Positions 33,680-42,051 of a stretch of 64,000 nt of DNA are shown here, one piece after another. The position numbers and the translations under genes are program-made. Source of the DNA: CAVUNY01 sp963843535 (GTDB taxonomy: Bacteria; Chloroflexota; Anaerolineae; Anaerolineales; Anaerolineaceae); NCBI GenBank assembly GCA_963843535.1, contig CAWJKU010000002.1, forward strand, positions 620,001-684,000, in the 5' to 3' direction. Every line of letters begins with the position of its first letter. The first letter of the stretch is position 1. The notes beneath the pieces were generated by a model. The model did no database searches. It was not told the DNA's origin and saw only the letters and a program-made list of their open reading frames with translations.

Positions 33680-34843
33680 GTGACTAAATCGGTTTGCCGG
33701 TATCTATTTTTTATTTTACTTTTCCTGGCGAATGGGTTCATATTATCTTCCTGTGCAGCGCCAACCTCTATAGCCAAGGGGACGGCAGGCTTTCCAACCG
33801 GTGAATCGGCAACCGCGGCGATATCTCCATCCGTTACGCAAAGTTATTCGACTTCTACATTCACTCCCTTTCCAGGAACACCGACCTCTCCTCCCACCAA
33901 CACTCCCATCCCCACCGCTACACCTACCCCTGCTCCAATCCCCAATTTTCAGGCAAAACTGCCAGTTGATATTTCAGCAGTTGGCTACATCACGGATACC
34001 TGCCAGGTCATTCAAAAACGTTGGGATTCTCGCAACAGCGCACCTGGCACGATAGTTGTACCGGTGATGATACATTCGATCGCCAAGCCAGGGCGGCCGA
34101 TCACAGACGATACGACCATCACGGAGGAATATTACCTGCGCTTCATCGAACAGGCTCATCAATTGGGTTTCCAGACAATCACCTCCGAACAGTTAGCCGG
34201 TTTTTTGAAAAACAACGAAAAAATACCCCCGCTGTCTTTAATGCTGATCGTGGATGACCGTAAGCGGGCTGAATTTTTTGAAACATATTTTGTTCCGTAC
34301 TTTAAGAAATATCACTATACCGTGACCAATGCCTGGATCTCTCATCCCGACACTCCCGCTTATCTGTGGAGAGAAAATGAGCCGTTTGCCTCGCCAGGGA
34401 TCGTTGATTTCCAGGCGCACGGTGTGATCCACAATACGCCGATGGACAGCCAGGTCACGGAAGAGTACATCATCGGTGAAATCTTTGGACCAATTACGCC
34501 CATCCGGGAGCATTTCGGGAAAAGGCCGATTGCCTTCATCTGGCCCAGAGGATTATTCACCCCTCAGGCGGTAAAGATCGCCGCGGAGGCCGAATACCAG
34601 ATAGGTTTCACTGCTTATCCTCGCGGTCCACTTTTGTTCAACTGGATTCCCCTCGGTGCGGACGAAAAAAAGGCCGGGAATCCTCTGATGGTGCTGCCGC
34701 GTTTTTGGAGCACAACCGCCATCGCGGCTTTGAACGAGGCTGTGCAGATCAGCCAATCTGCCCAGGCTTTTTACCAGGAGCAAAAAGCCGAAAACATGGC
34801 GTATTATTCCCGCTATTGCAGCGGATATCCTGGCATAAATTAA
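33680..34843 (+). CDS. Predicted lipoprotein with a polysaccharide deacetylase-like domain
   Basis: 387 residues from a GTG at 33680 (GGAG and AAAGG before it). A lipoprotein signal is clear: YLFFILLFLANGFILSSCAA. A Ser/Thr/Pro-rich linker follows (TPTSPPTNTPIPTATPTPAP). The domain from about residue 100 resembles the NodB deacetylase fold: IVVPVMIHSIAKPG, LSLMLIVDDRKRAEFFETYF, FQAHGVIHNTP and IAFIWPRGLFT. The motif-1 Asp pair is read here as VDDRKR and the His in QAHGVIHN could be the metal ligand. The peptide follows the outside of the cell membrane. Enzyme activity on a surface glycan is plausible but unproven. An ATG at 33569 in the same frame would add a basic, hydrophilic head and looks less likely. 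Confidence 0.72.
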   Translation: MTKSVCRYLFFILLFLANGFILSSCAAPTSIAKGTAGFPTGESATAAISPSVTQSYSTSTFTPFPGTPTSPPTNTPIPTATPTPAPIPNFQAKLPVDISAVGYITDTCQVIQKRWDSRNSAPGTIVVPVMIHSIAKPGRPITDDTTITEEYYLRFIEQAHQLGFQTITSEQLAGFLKNNEKIPPLSLMLIVDDRKRAEFFETYFVPYFKKYHYTVTNAWISHPDTPAYLWRENEPFASPGIVDFQAHGVIHNTPMDSQVTEEYIIGEIFGPITPIREHFGKRPIAFIWPRGLFTPQAVKIAAEAEYQIGFTAYPRGPLLFNWIPLGADEKKAGNPLMVLPRFWSTTAIAALNEAVQISQSAQAFYQEQKAENMAYYSRYCSGYPGIN

Positions 34844-34909
34844 AATTATTGTTATACCACAGTACGATCAGGCAAAATCAACAAAAAAGACGATGGGATG
34901 GGATAAGCA

Positions 34910-35251
34910 ATGACCTGTATTTTCTGCCAAATCATTGAAGGAAAAGCCTCGGGGAAAATCCTGTTCCGTGATGAACAGGTAATTGCCTTTCGGGATGCCC
35001 ATCCAATCGCCCCGATCCATATATTGATAGTTCCCAATATGCATATCTCCACAGTGAACGATTTGACAACAGAGAATGAAAGCCTGGTAGGGCATATGGT
35101 GAATGTGGCACAGCACCTTGCCAGGGATTATGGGGTCAGCACATCGGGCTACCGCCTGGTGTTGAATACCGGTCCAGATGCCGGGCAAACGATATTCCAT
35201 CTCCACCTCCATTTGATCGGCGGGCGAGCCTTGCCATTCCACTTCAGATAA
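34910..35251 (+). CDS. HIT family nucleotide-binding protein (HinT-like)
   Basis: 113 residues with the histidine triad HLHLHLIGGR near the C-terminus, IFCQIIEGKASGKI at the start (with the zinc-type CxxC absent on the second side) and HPIAPIHILIVPN. HIT hydrolases of this group act on adenosine phosphoramidates and similar compounds in the cytoplasm. GGGATGGGAT precedes the ATG. It lies four bases before the first of three LysM/M23 lipoprotein genes, so they are probably co-transcribed. Confidence 0.93.
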   Translation: MTCIFCQIIEGKASGKILFRDEQVIAFRDAHPIAPIHILIVPNMHISTVNDLTTENESLVGHMVNVAQHLARDYGVSTSGYRLVLNTGPDAGQTIFHLHLHLIGGRALPFHFR

Positions 35252-35255
35252 AACC

Positions 35256-36830
35256 ATGAAACGATTTCTAATCTCCCTGATCATCGCTATCATTCTCCTT
35301 TCCGCCTGCTCCCGGCCGTACAGCACGGCTGAACAGTATATGCCGCTTATACCCACCTACGATCCTGTGGTTAATCCCCAGGTGGAGCAATACATCCCAA
35401 ATGTGCCCGTCGCCGGACAGGATGCCCCACCGACCTCCGTGCCGACGCAGAAACCAGTACAACCTGCCGAAAAAGTGCCCGGAGTTGTTGCACCTAGCCC
35501 GACCCCCGATCAACCCAAGCCGCTGCCGACTATTCGCACCCAGGAAGAAAAATATACCGTCAAAGCCAGAGACACCTTGTTTTCGATTGCGCAAAAATTC
35601 GGGGTTGATATCCAGGCTTTGATGGAAGCCAATAAAATCGAAAATGCTAACCTGGTTTTTGTTGGACAGATCTTGATTGTGCCTGCGCCTTCTGTTAAAA
35701 ACCGCGGTCCTTCGTTTAAGGTGATCCCCGATTCTGAGCTGGTCTACAGCCCGCGTACTGCAGGTTTTTCCGTGGCTGCATTTGCCACCAGCCAGAACGG
35801 GTACCTGGCTAACTATCATGAAACTGTGGATGATATGGATTACACCGGCGCCGCAGTCGTAGAACGAATCGCGCGAGAATACTCGGTGAATCCCCGCCTT
35901 TTGCTGGCAGTGCTTGAATACCAATCCGGTTGGGTCACCAGGTCTGACACACCTGACAACCGTAAGATATATCCAATGGGCCGCGGAGAGACCTGGCGGA
36001 AAGGCCTCTACCGTCAATTGGCCTGGGCAGCGGATAATCTCAACCGCGGCTATTATTTGTGGCGGGTAAATGGGGTCAACAGCTGGTTATTAGCCGATGG
36101 CAGCCTGGTGCCCGTTTCAGCGGAAATAAACGCAGGAACAGCCGGTGTACAGCAAATGTTTGCCCTGCTGTATGACCGGGGATCCTGGGACCAGGCAGTA
36201 TCTGAAAAAGGGTTGTACGCGGTATATAACCGGTTTTTTGGTAACCCTTTTATTAATCCCCTGGAACCGGTCCTGCCCGCGGACCTTGCTCAACCCACCA
36301 TGCAGCTGCCTTTTGAAAAAGGAAAGGTCTGGTCGTTTACCGGCGGGCCGCACGGCGGTTGGGGAGATGGCTCCGGGTGGGCTGCGCTCGATTTCGCTCC
36401 TCCAGGGGATGGCGGAGGCTGCAGGTACAGTGCCGAGTGGGTGGTCGCGGTCGCCGGCGGGGTCATCGTCCGCTCTGAGCTGGGCGAAGTCGTCCAGGAC
36501 CTGGATGGGGACGGAGATGAACGCACCGGTTGGAGCGTGTTGTATATGCATATTGGCTCAAATGACCGGGTGAAAGTAGGCACAAAATTAAAGGCTGGAG
36601 ATCGGATAGGCCATCCGTCCTGTGAAGGCGGGGTGTCAAATGGCACCCATACCCACCTCGCTCGGCGGTATAATGGAGAATGGATCCCCGCTGATGGTCC
36701 ACTTCCGTTTTCCTTAGACGGGTGGGTTTCAGGCGGAGAAGGTGTGGAGTATTACGGATATTTGAAACGCGATGGGCAAATCCTTGAGCCATGGGATAGA
36801 AAAACAGACAATAACCAGATTGCACGTTAA
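35256..36830 (+). CDS. LysM + transglycosylase-like + M23 lipoprotein, paralogue 1
   Basis: 524 residues. Lipoprotein signal IIAIILLSACSRP; a proline/threonine-rich region; a LysM domain at about 100-150 (YTVKARDTLFSIAQKFGVD); a helical domain at about 165-330 with EYSVNPRLLLAVLEYQSGW, which recalls the lytic-transglycosylase pattern; and a C-terminal M23 endopeptidase domain with GGPHGGWGD, ALDFAP, and GTHTHLARRYNGEW. The H, D and HxH metal ligands of M23 enzymes are visible. It would be a cell-surface peptidoglycan hydrolase. First of three tandem copies; the start of the next gene is nested in its last codons. Confidence 0.82.
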   Translation: MKRFLISLIIAIILLSACSRPYSTAEQYMPLIPTYDPVVNPQVEQYIPNVPVAGQDAPPTSVPTQKPVQPAEKVPGVVAPSPTPDQPKPLPTIRTQEEKYTVKARDTLFSIAQKFGVDIQALMEANKIENANLVFVGQILIVPAPSVKNRGPSFKVIPDSELVYSPRTAGFSVAAFATSQNGYLANYHETVDDMDYTGAAVVERIAREYSVNPRLLLAVLEYQSGWVTRSDTPDNRKIYPMGRGETWRKGLYRQLAWAADNLNRGYYLWRVNGVNSWLLADGSLVPVSAEINAGTAGVQQMFALLYDRGSWDQAVSEKGLYAVYNRFFGNPFINPLEPVLPADLAQPTMQLPFEKGKVWSFTGGPHGGWGDGSGWAALDFAPPGDGGGCRYSAEWVVAVAGGVIVRSELGEVVQDLDGDGDERTGWSVLYMHIGSNDRVKVGTKLKAGDRIGHPSCEGGVSNGTHTHLARRYNGEWIPADGPLPFSLDGWVSGGEGVEYYGYLKRDGQILEPWDRKTDNNQIAR

Positions 36831-38352
36831 GCCTATCCTAAAATTTGGATTTTGGCTTTATCTGCTTCTGGCATTGGCTGGTTGTAATCTGCCAGCCATG
36901 TTGCTCCCCGGTTCGGTATCCCAGCCGCCCCTCTCTACCGTCGAATCTACGCCCAGACCCATCATTCCTGAATCAACTGCGATTTTGATCCCTACCAAGA
37001 AATTCGAGCCCACCCCGACGATATCTCCTACGCCAAGTCCTCCCTACCTCTATACTACCCAGAGCGGAGATTATCTGGCCAACCTTGCCGCGCGGTTCGG
37101 CGTAAAAACCAGCGAGATCAATTCAGCTGAGCCCATCCAGGCCGAAGGGTTGATGAAACCGGGCCAATTGATGATCATTCCGCGCGTTTTAGGGCAGACC
37201 AGCCCATCTTCTGCCATTTTGCCGGATAGTGAAGTGGTTTATGCTCCCACTGCTCTTGACCTGGATATCAACAGCTTTGTTAAGAATGCCGGCGGCTACC
37301 TGGCAAATTATTCGGAGTGGGTCAACAATAAAACCCATACCGGGGCCGAAGTAATTCAGATTGTCGCCCAGGAAAATTCCTTCAATCCCCGCATTCTGCT
37401 GGCCCTGTTGGAATATCAGAGCCATTGGATCACCGCGCAACCGGGCAACCTGGCTCAATCCGAATATCCGCTGGGCGAATTAGATGTAAACTACCGCGGC
37501 TTATACAAGCAGTTGAATTGGGCCGTTCGCCAGCTCGCTATTGGTTATTACGGTTGGCGCAGCGGAACACTGACCCAGGTAACATTCCCCGACCAAACGG
37601 TGTTGCGCTTATCGCCAGAATTGAATGCCGGGTCAGTTGCTATCCAATATTTCTATTCAAAATTGTTTAATTCCAGAGAATGGTCCGGCGTGCTGTATGC
37701 CGCCGATGGTTTTCCCAGCATGTATGATAAAATGTTTGGCAATCCCTGGCTGCGCGCCCAACCATTCGAGCCGTTTTTTCCGCCAGACCTGACCCAGCCT
37801 GTGCTCGAACTGCCTTTTTATTACGACCGGGTTTGGAGCTTTACCGGCGGGCCGCATGCCGCCTGGGGAGCCGACTCTGCCAGGGCCGCCATCGATTTTG
37901 CCCCTGGCAGTACCGAGTCCGGCTGCATTCCTTCGCAGGAATGGGTGCTGGCGCCAGCGCCTGGCCTGATCATCCGTTCTGAAAATGGGGTCGTGATTCT
38001 GGACCTGGATGGGGATGGCATCGAACAAACCGGCTGGGTTTTGCTCTTTCTGCATATAGCCACGGATAAGCGAATTTCAGCCGGAACGAGGATCAATCTG
38101 AACGACCCAATCGGGCACCCCTCCTGCGAGGGAGGATTGGCGACTGGCACTCATTTCCATATAGCGCGCAAATATAACGGTGAATGGATTCTCGCGGACG
38201 GGCCGCTGCCTTTTGTTCTGGGGGGCTGGCGGGCGCATGCGGGTCCCAATAATTATGAAGGTACACTGACAAAAGATGGTCAAACGATTACAGCCTGCAC
38301 ATGCGGGTCAGCAGAAACGAAAATCATCCGGCCTTACCTGGCCGGGCCATAA
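36772..38352 (+). CDS. LysM + transglycosylase-like + M23 lipoprotein, paralogue 2
   Basis: 526 residues. Signal FWLYLLLALAGC with a lipobox at about residue 38, following a basic N-terminus that seems too long, so a TTG at 36820 could be the real start. LysM (YTTQSGDYLANLAARFGVK), the helical domain (FNPRILLALLEYQSHW) and the M23 domain with GGPHAAWGAD, AIDFAPG and GTHFHIARKYNGEW follow in the same order as paralogue 1. The 59-base overlap with paralogue 1 begins at an ATG inside its RDGQ codons. The cysteines near the end (ACTCGSAE) occur also in paralogue 3. Confidence 0.8.
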   Translation: MGKSLSHGIEKQTITRLHVKPILKFGFWLYLLLALAGCNLPAMLLPGSVSQPPLSTVESTPRPIIPESTAILIPTKKFEPTPTISPTPSPPYLYTTQSGDYLANLAARFGVKTSEINSAEPIQAEGLMKPGQLMIIPRVLGQTSPSSAILPDSEVVYAPTALDLDINSFVKNAGGYLANYSEWVNNKTHTGAEVIQIVAQENSFNPRILLALLEYQSHWITAQPGNLAQSEYPLGELDVNYRGLYKQLNWAVRQLAIGYYGWRSGTLTQVTFPDQTVLRLSPELNAGSVAIQYFYSKLFNSREWSGVLYAADGFPSMYDKMFGNPWLRAQPFEPFFPPDLTQPVLELPFYYDRVWSFTGGPHAAWGADSARAAIDFAPGSTESGCIPSQEWVLAPAPGLIIRSENGVVILDLDGDGIEQTGWVLLFLHIATDKRISAGTRINLNDPIGHPSCEGGLATGTHFHIARKYNGEWILADGPLPFVLGGWRAHAGPNNYEGTLTKDGQTITACTCGSAETKIIRPYLAGP

Positions 38353-39832
38353 CCCCCATCCATTACTATCGTTTTTCATCCTGGTGGCTCTGGTGGCGCA
38401 GTTACTTTCTGCTTGCATACCTGAACCATTACCCATCCTGCCCGCGAATGCGTCATCGATCAACCTTCCGCCTTCACTGACAGCTACCCCAGCGGTCACC
38501 CCACTGCCGACCCGGCCTATTTACCAGCCTGGACAGCTGGTGGAGTATATTGCCCAAATGGGAGATACCCTGCTGGCACTGGCGTACCGGTTCAATACCA
38601 CTGAAAAGGAAATTCGCGCGGCCAACCCTAATATTCCGGCGGACGTTACCACCATGCCGCCTGGAATGCCGATGCAGATCCCAATTTATTACCAGCCATT
38701 TTGGGGCAGCCCGTATGAAATTTTGCCTGACAGCCTTTTTATCAACGGCCCGGCGCAGGTTGGTTTTGACCCGGTAGCTTTTGTCAACAGCCAGCCTGGA
38801 TGGTTTAGAAATTATGAGTTCTTCACCGGCGAAGCTCCACACAAAGGCGGCGAACTGGTCGCTCAGATCGCGCTGGATTACAGCATAAGTCCCCGGCTGC
38901 TGCTGGCATTACTCGAATTTCAAACCGGAGCCCTCAGCCAGAAACTGTCCCCTGTTCCAGAGGTTGATTATCCCTTAGGGTATCGTGATTACAACAGCAA
39001 GGGTATTTACCGCCAGCTTTTGTGGGCGGCTAACCTGTTGAATGAAGGTTATTACCGCTGGCGGGAAGGATTATTGAAGGATTTCGATCTGCTGGATGGA
39101 CGCCAGCAAAGGCTTGATCCATGGATAAATGCGGCTACCGCTTCCTTGCAATTTTACTTCTCGAGAATCTATTCTCCAGAAATATATAACCAGTCAATCC
39201 ATGGGGAAGGCCTGGCTTTAACCTATAAGAAGCTGTTCGGCGATGCCTGGGCAAATGTGGAAGCGCACATCCCGGTGAACTTACGCCAACCAGAGCTGCG
39301 CTTTCCATTCTCTGCCGGGCATACCTGGGCTTACACCGGAGGCCCGCACACCGGCTGGGGCGATGGCGAGCCATTGTCCGCCGTTGATTTCGCCCCACCA
39401 ACGGTGACGGGCGGGTGCTCTGCAACCAGTGAATATGCCACCGCATTGGCAGATGGCGAAATAGTGCGCGCAGGGTCCTCAATCGCGGTTTTAGATTTAG
39501 ATGGAGATCACGATGAGCGCACCGGTTGGGTGATTTTCTACCTCCACCTGGCCAGTAATGACATGATCGCAAACGGGGCGGTTCTGCGCGCGGGAGATCC
39601 GATTGGTCACCCGTCTTGTGAAGGTGGGCGGGCCACAGGCACCCATGTGCATATTGCCCGCAAATATAACGGCGAATGGATACCCGCCGATGGGGTGCTG
39701 GCATTCAACTTTGAGGGCTGGACGGTCAAACGCGGCGCAAGCATCTATGAAGGTTTTCTCACCCGCGGTCCAAACACGATCCGCGCCTGTACCTGTTCCG
39801 ACCATTCTTCTCAAGTAACTGCCGGAGAATAG
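38276..39832 (+). CDS. LysM + transglycosylase-like + M23 lipoprotein, paralogue 3
   Basis: 518 residues. Signal SFFILVALVAQLLSAC with a lipobox near residue 47; a LysM domain (YIAQMGDTLLALAYRFNTT); the helical domain (YSISPRLLLALLEFQTG); and an M23 domain with GGPHTGWGD, AVDFAPP and GTHVHIARKYNGEW. It ends with IRACTCSDHSS. The ATG at 38276 lies in KDGQ codons of paralogue 2 and overlaps it by 77 bases; no other start occurs before the signal peptide. A strong terminator follows, closing the unit. Confidence 0.82.
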   Translation: MVKRLQPAHAGQQKRKSSGLTWPGHNPHPLLSFFILVALVAQLLSACIPEPLPILPANASSINLPPSLTATPAVTPLPTRPIYQPGQLVEYIAQMGDTLLALAYRFNTTEKEIRAANPNIPADVTTMPPGMPMQIPIYYQPFWGSPYEILPDSLFINGPAQVGFDPVAFVNSQPGWFRNYEFFTGEAPHKGGELVAQIALDYSISPRLLLALLEFQTGALSQKLSPVPEVDYPLGYRDYNSKGIYRQLLWAANLLNEGYYRWREGLLKDFDLLDGRQQRLDPWINAATASLQFYFSRIYSPEIYNQSIHGEGLALTYKKLFGDAWANVEAHIPVNLRQPELRFPFSAGHTWAYTGGPHTGWGDGEPLSAVDFAPPTVTGGCSATSEYATALADGEIVRAGSSIAVLDLDGDHDERTGWVIFYLHLASNDMIANGAVLRAGDPIGHPSCEGGRATGTHVHIARKYNGEWIPADGVLAFNFEGWTVKRGASIYEGFLTRGPNTIRACTCSDHSSQVTAGE

Positions 39833-39845
39833 GAGAAACATGAAA

Positions 39846-39895
39846 AATCTTGGGTTCAGACTGGCTAAACCAGTCTGAACCCAAGATTTATTATT
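39846..39895. terminator. Bidirectional terminator between the M23 unit and OsmC
   Basis: AATCTTGGGTTCAGACTGG pairs perfectly with its complement after the CTAAA loop, followed by TATTATTCC on the plus strand. On the minus strand TTTTTCA follows. Confidence 0.9.
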
Positions 39896-39910
39896 CCCTC
39901 GCATAATCCT

Positions 39911-40330
39911 TTAGTTGGAATTTTCGATTGAAATGGTATGCTCAATCACCGCGGTTTTATTGAATGTATTAATTGCCGAGCAATACTTCGTCTCAGACAG
40001 CTCCACTGCGCGCTCTACGGCTGCAGGATCAATTTGATTTCCAACCACAGTGTAATTTACCATAATATGCGTGTAAACTTTCGGATGGTCAGATGCTCGT
40101 TCACCTTTGACATTGACCTCAAATCCGGTGACGTCCTGGCGTTTCTTCTGGAGGATTGAGATCACATCCATCGCAGTACATCCCGCGAGGCCTACCAACA
40201 AAAGCTCCATCGGCCGGAAGCCGTTATTCTCACCACCTTGTTCAACAGCAGTATCCAACGGCAGGTGAAATCCGCTGGATACTGCGCCATCAAACTTCAT
40301 TTTACCTTTCCAGGTAACGGTTGCTGCCAT
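39911..40330 (-). CDS. OsmC family peroxide/thiol protein
   Basis: 139 residues. The two reactive cysteines are in LVGLAGCTAMDVIS and LSETKYCSAINTF, and the family opening MAATVTWKGKMKFDG and GGENNGFRPMELLL is present. OsmC/Ohr proteins reduce organic hydroperoxides via these cysteines; this subgroup (YhfA-like) is less well studied. It is the last gene of a minus-strand series that includes a disulfide oxidoreductase and an ECF sigma/anti-sigma pair. Confidence 0.92.
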   Translation of the reverse strand: MAATVTWKGKMKFDGAVSSGFHLPLDTAVEQGGENNGFRPMELLLVGLAGCTAMDVISILQKKRQDVTGFEVNVKGERASDHPKVYTHIMVNYTVVGNQIDPAAVERAVELSETKYCSAINTFNKTAVIEHTISIENSN

Positions 40331-40427
40331 TAATCCTCCACAAACAAATCCAGTTTCCTATCGCTTGAATTGTACAATCAACCTCGTTAAAAAAGCAGTT
40401 GTTTGTATAAGATTTATTCCCAAAATT

Positions 40428-41105
40428 TTATTGGACTTGTTTGACCAGGGCTTCTTTTATCTGCTCAACCATCATCGCTTCTGGCGCTGCCCCAATCAAT
40501 TCATTGGCGCCAAAATTGATCGAGGTGTGCGGAACCCCACTGACACCATAATGCTCCGCCAATTCTGGAAATTCTGTTGCCTCTACCATTTCCGCCTGGA
40601 CCATTTCACTTTCCAGCGCAAACTGGTGCGCCAGTACCACGGCGCGCGGGCAGTAGGGACAGGTTGGCGTGACAAATACCTGTAAATTAACCGGTTGGTC
40701 TAATCCGTGTAGAAAATCGCGTGTAGCCGGTGATAGGCCTGAATCCTGTTTGGAAACCAGCACCAGGTCATGCACCAACGAGCTAAATTCATGTCCGGCA
40801 GGAATTCCAGCATAACGAATACCATAATCTACGAGCTGACCATCCTTATGGCCAGCAATGGCGAAACCAGGAACCTTGTCGATATGATAAGTCTCCGCCA
40901 AATCTGCGTTTTCTTCCAGTTCATATACTTCTAAATGAATTTTCTCTGAAAGCGCGGTAATTTCCTGCAGCATTTCTTCGGTTTGGCCGCAGTAATCGCA
41001 GTTCTGCGACTTGCTCCCAAAAAAAAGGATGCTCACCGGTTCGCGCAGGTCTGCGAAGACTTCCTTCACCTGCTTTTGAATATTCTCATCAAGCAATTTT
41101 GCCAT
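40428..41105 (-). CDS. Protein disulfide oxidoreductase (two thioredoxin folds)
   Basis: 225 residues with two thioredoxin/glutaredoxin folds, as in archaeal and thermophile PDO proteins. The first site is CDYC (SQNCDYCGQTEEML), the second CPYC (VTPTCPYCPRAVVLA). The cis-Pro loops VPGFAIAG and VPHTSINF follow each. It may reduce or form disulfides in the cytoplasm. The ATG at 41105 is chosen because CGGAGGAATG lies before it. It is in line with the anti-sigma gene upstream (49 bases) and OsmC downstream. Confidence 0.9.
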   Translation of the reverse strand: MAKLLDENIQKQVKEVFADLREPVSILFFGSKSQNCDYCGQTEEMLQEITALSEKIHLEVYELEENADLAETYHIDKVPGFAIAGHKDGQLVDYGIRYAGIPAGHEFSSLVHDLVLVSKQDSGLSPATRDFLHGLDQPVNLQVFVTPTCPYCPRAVVLAHQFALESEMVQAEMVEATEFPELAEHYGVSGVPHTSINFGANELIGAAPEAMMVEQIKEALVKQVQ

Positions 41106-41154
41106 GGTTTCATTCCTCCGTTTATGACCTTTGGATGAAGGACGAACCAATAAG

Positions 41155-41409
41155 TTACGAATCCTTCAAAAAATCCTCCAGGTTCAAACGGAAGAACAGA
41201 CGGTGACGAATCTCTTCCGGCATATCCTCGCCCTGGCTCGATTCGCGATAAAGATCTACAGTTTTGCGTAATGTATTCACCACGATCCGGCAGTTATCGC
41301 AATCCGCCAGATGCTTTTCGAGTTCGGCACACAATTCCTTCTGCAATGTGCCATCAATGTATTCCGATAATGTTCCCAGTAGTTCTTTACAATGCTGATC
41401 CGTTTCCAT
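41155..41409 (-). CDS. Anti-sigma factor, zinc-finger (zf-HC2) type
   Basis: 84 residues. The zinc-binding motif HLADCDNCRIVV (HxxxCxxC) and an N-terminal CKELLGTLSEYIDG helix match the ZAS anti-sigma group. No membrane helix, so it is soluble, unlike RsiW-type partners of PrsW. The ATG at 41409 lies inside the 3' end of the sigma-factor gene (23-base overlap), so their synthesis is coupled. Release of zinc by oxidants is the usual signal in redox-sensitive ZAS proteins, inferred here. Confidence 0.88.
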   Translation of the reverse strand: METDQHCKELLGTLSEYIDGTLQKELCAELEKHLADCDNCRIVVNTLRKTVDLYRESSQGEDMPEEIRHRLFFRLNLEDFLKDS

Positions 41410-42016
41410 CCGTACCCGCTCCCTTTGCTTGCTCGCCAAAATAACGCGATAAATCTTCTCGCAATTTTAGCCTGGCACGCAGCAGACGCGTCTTGACGTT
41501 CATTTCCGTCAGGTTGAGCGCATCTGCCGTTTCTTTGATCGAAAGTCCTTCGACGTCCCGTAACAAGAACACAGTTCGTAAACCCGGACTCAGTTTTTGC
41601 ACTGCGCTATCTAAGAAACGCCTGGCCTCACCAGCCATTAATTCCGACTCAGGCATGAAACTGAAATCCACGATCTGTACCGGGCCGGCCACTTCTTCCT
41701 CATCATCTTGATATTCGTCTTCAATCGCTAAAACCGGGCGCCGTTTGCGCAGGATCATCAATGCCTCATTAACGGCAATCCGGTACAACCAGGTTGTCAG
41801 GCTGGAACGGCCTTCAAACGCAGGGAGGGCACGCAACGCTTTCAGATACGTTTCCTGCAGCATATCTTCGGCATCTTCTACGTCGTTGAGCATTTTCAAA
41901 CCCAGTCGGTAAATCTGGTTTGAGGTGCTGTCGACCAGGCGTGCAAACTCTGCACGATCTCCAGCCCGAAGGGATGCCAGGTCAAAATCGGCCAGGTTTT
42001 GAGCGTTTCTATCCAT
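41387..42016 (-). CDS. RNA polymerase ECF sigma factor
   Basis: 209 residues with region 2 (IYRLGLKMLNDVEDAEDMLQ) and region 4 (SIKETADALNLTEMNVKTRL), separated by an acidic linker (YQDDEEEVAGP). It would direct transcription of a regulon that may include the neighbouring thiol genes. Partner of the anti-sigma factor that overlaps it. TsaD lies 35 bases upstream on the same strand. Confidence 0.92.
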   Translation of the reverse strand: MDRNAQNLADFDLASLRAGDRAEFARLVDSTSNQIYRLGLKMLNDVEDAEDMLQETYLKALRALPAFEGRSSLTTWLYRIAVNEALMILRKRRPVLAIEDEYQDDEEEVAGPVQIVDFSFMPESELMAGEARRFLDSAVQKLSPGLRTVFLLRDVEGLSIKETADALNLTEMNVKTRLLRARLKLREDLSRYFGEQAKGAGTDGNGSAL

Positions 42017-42051
42017 TTAGATGCATTTCCAGAAAAAAAGTTGCGCTGGTG

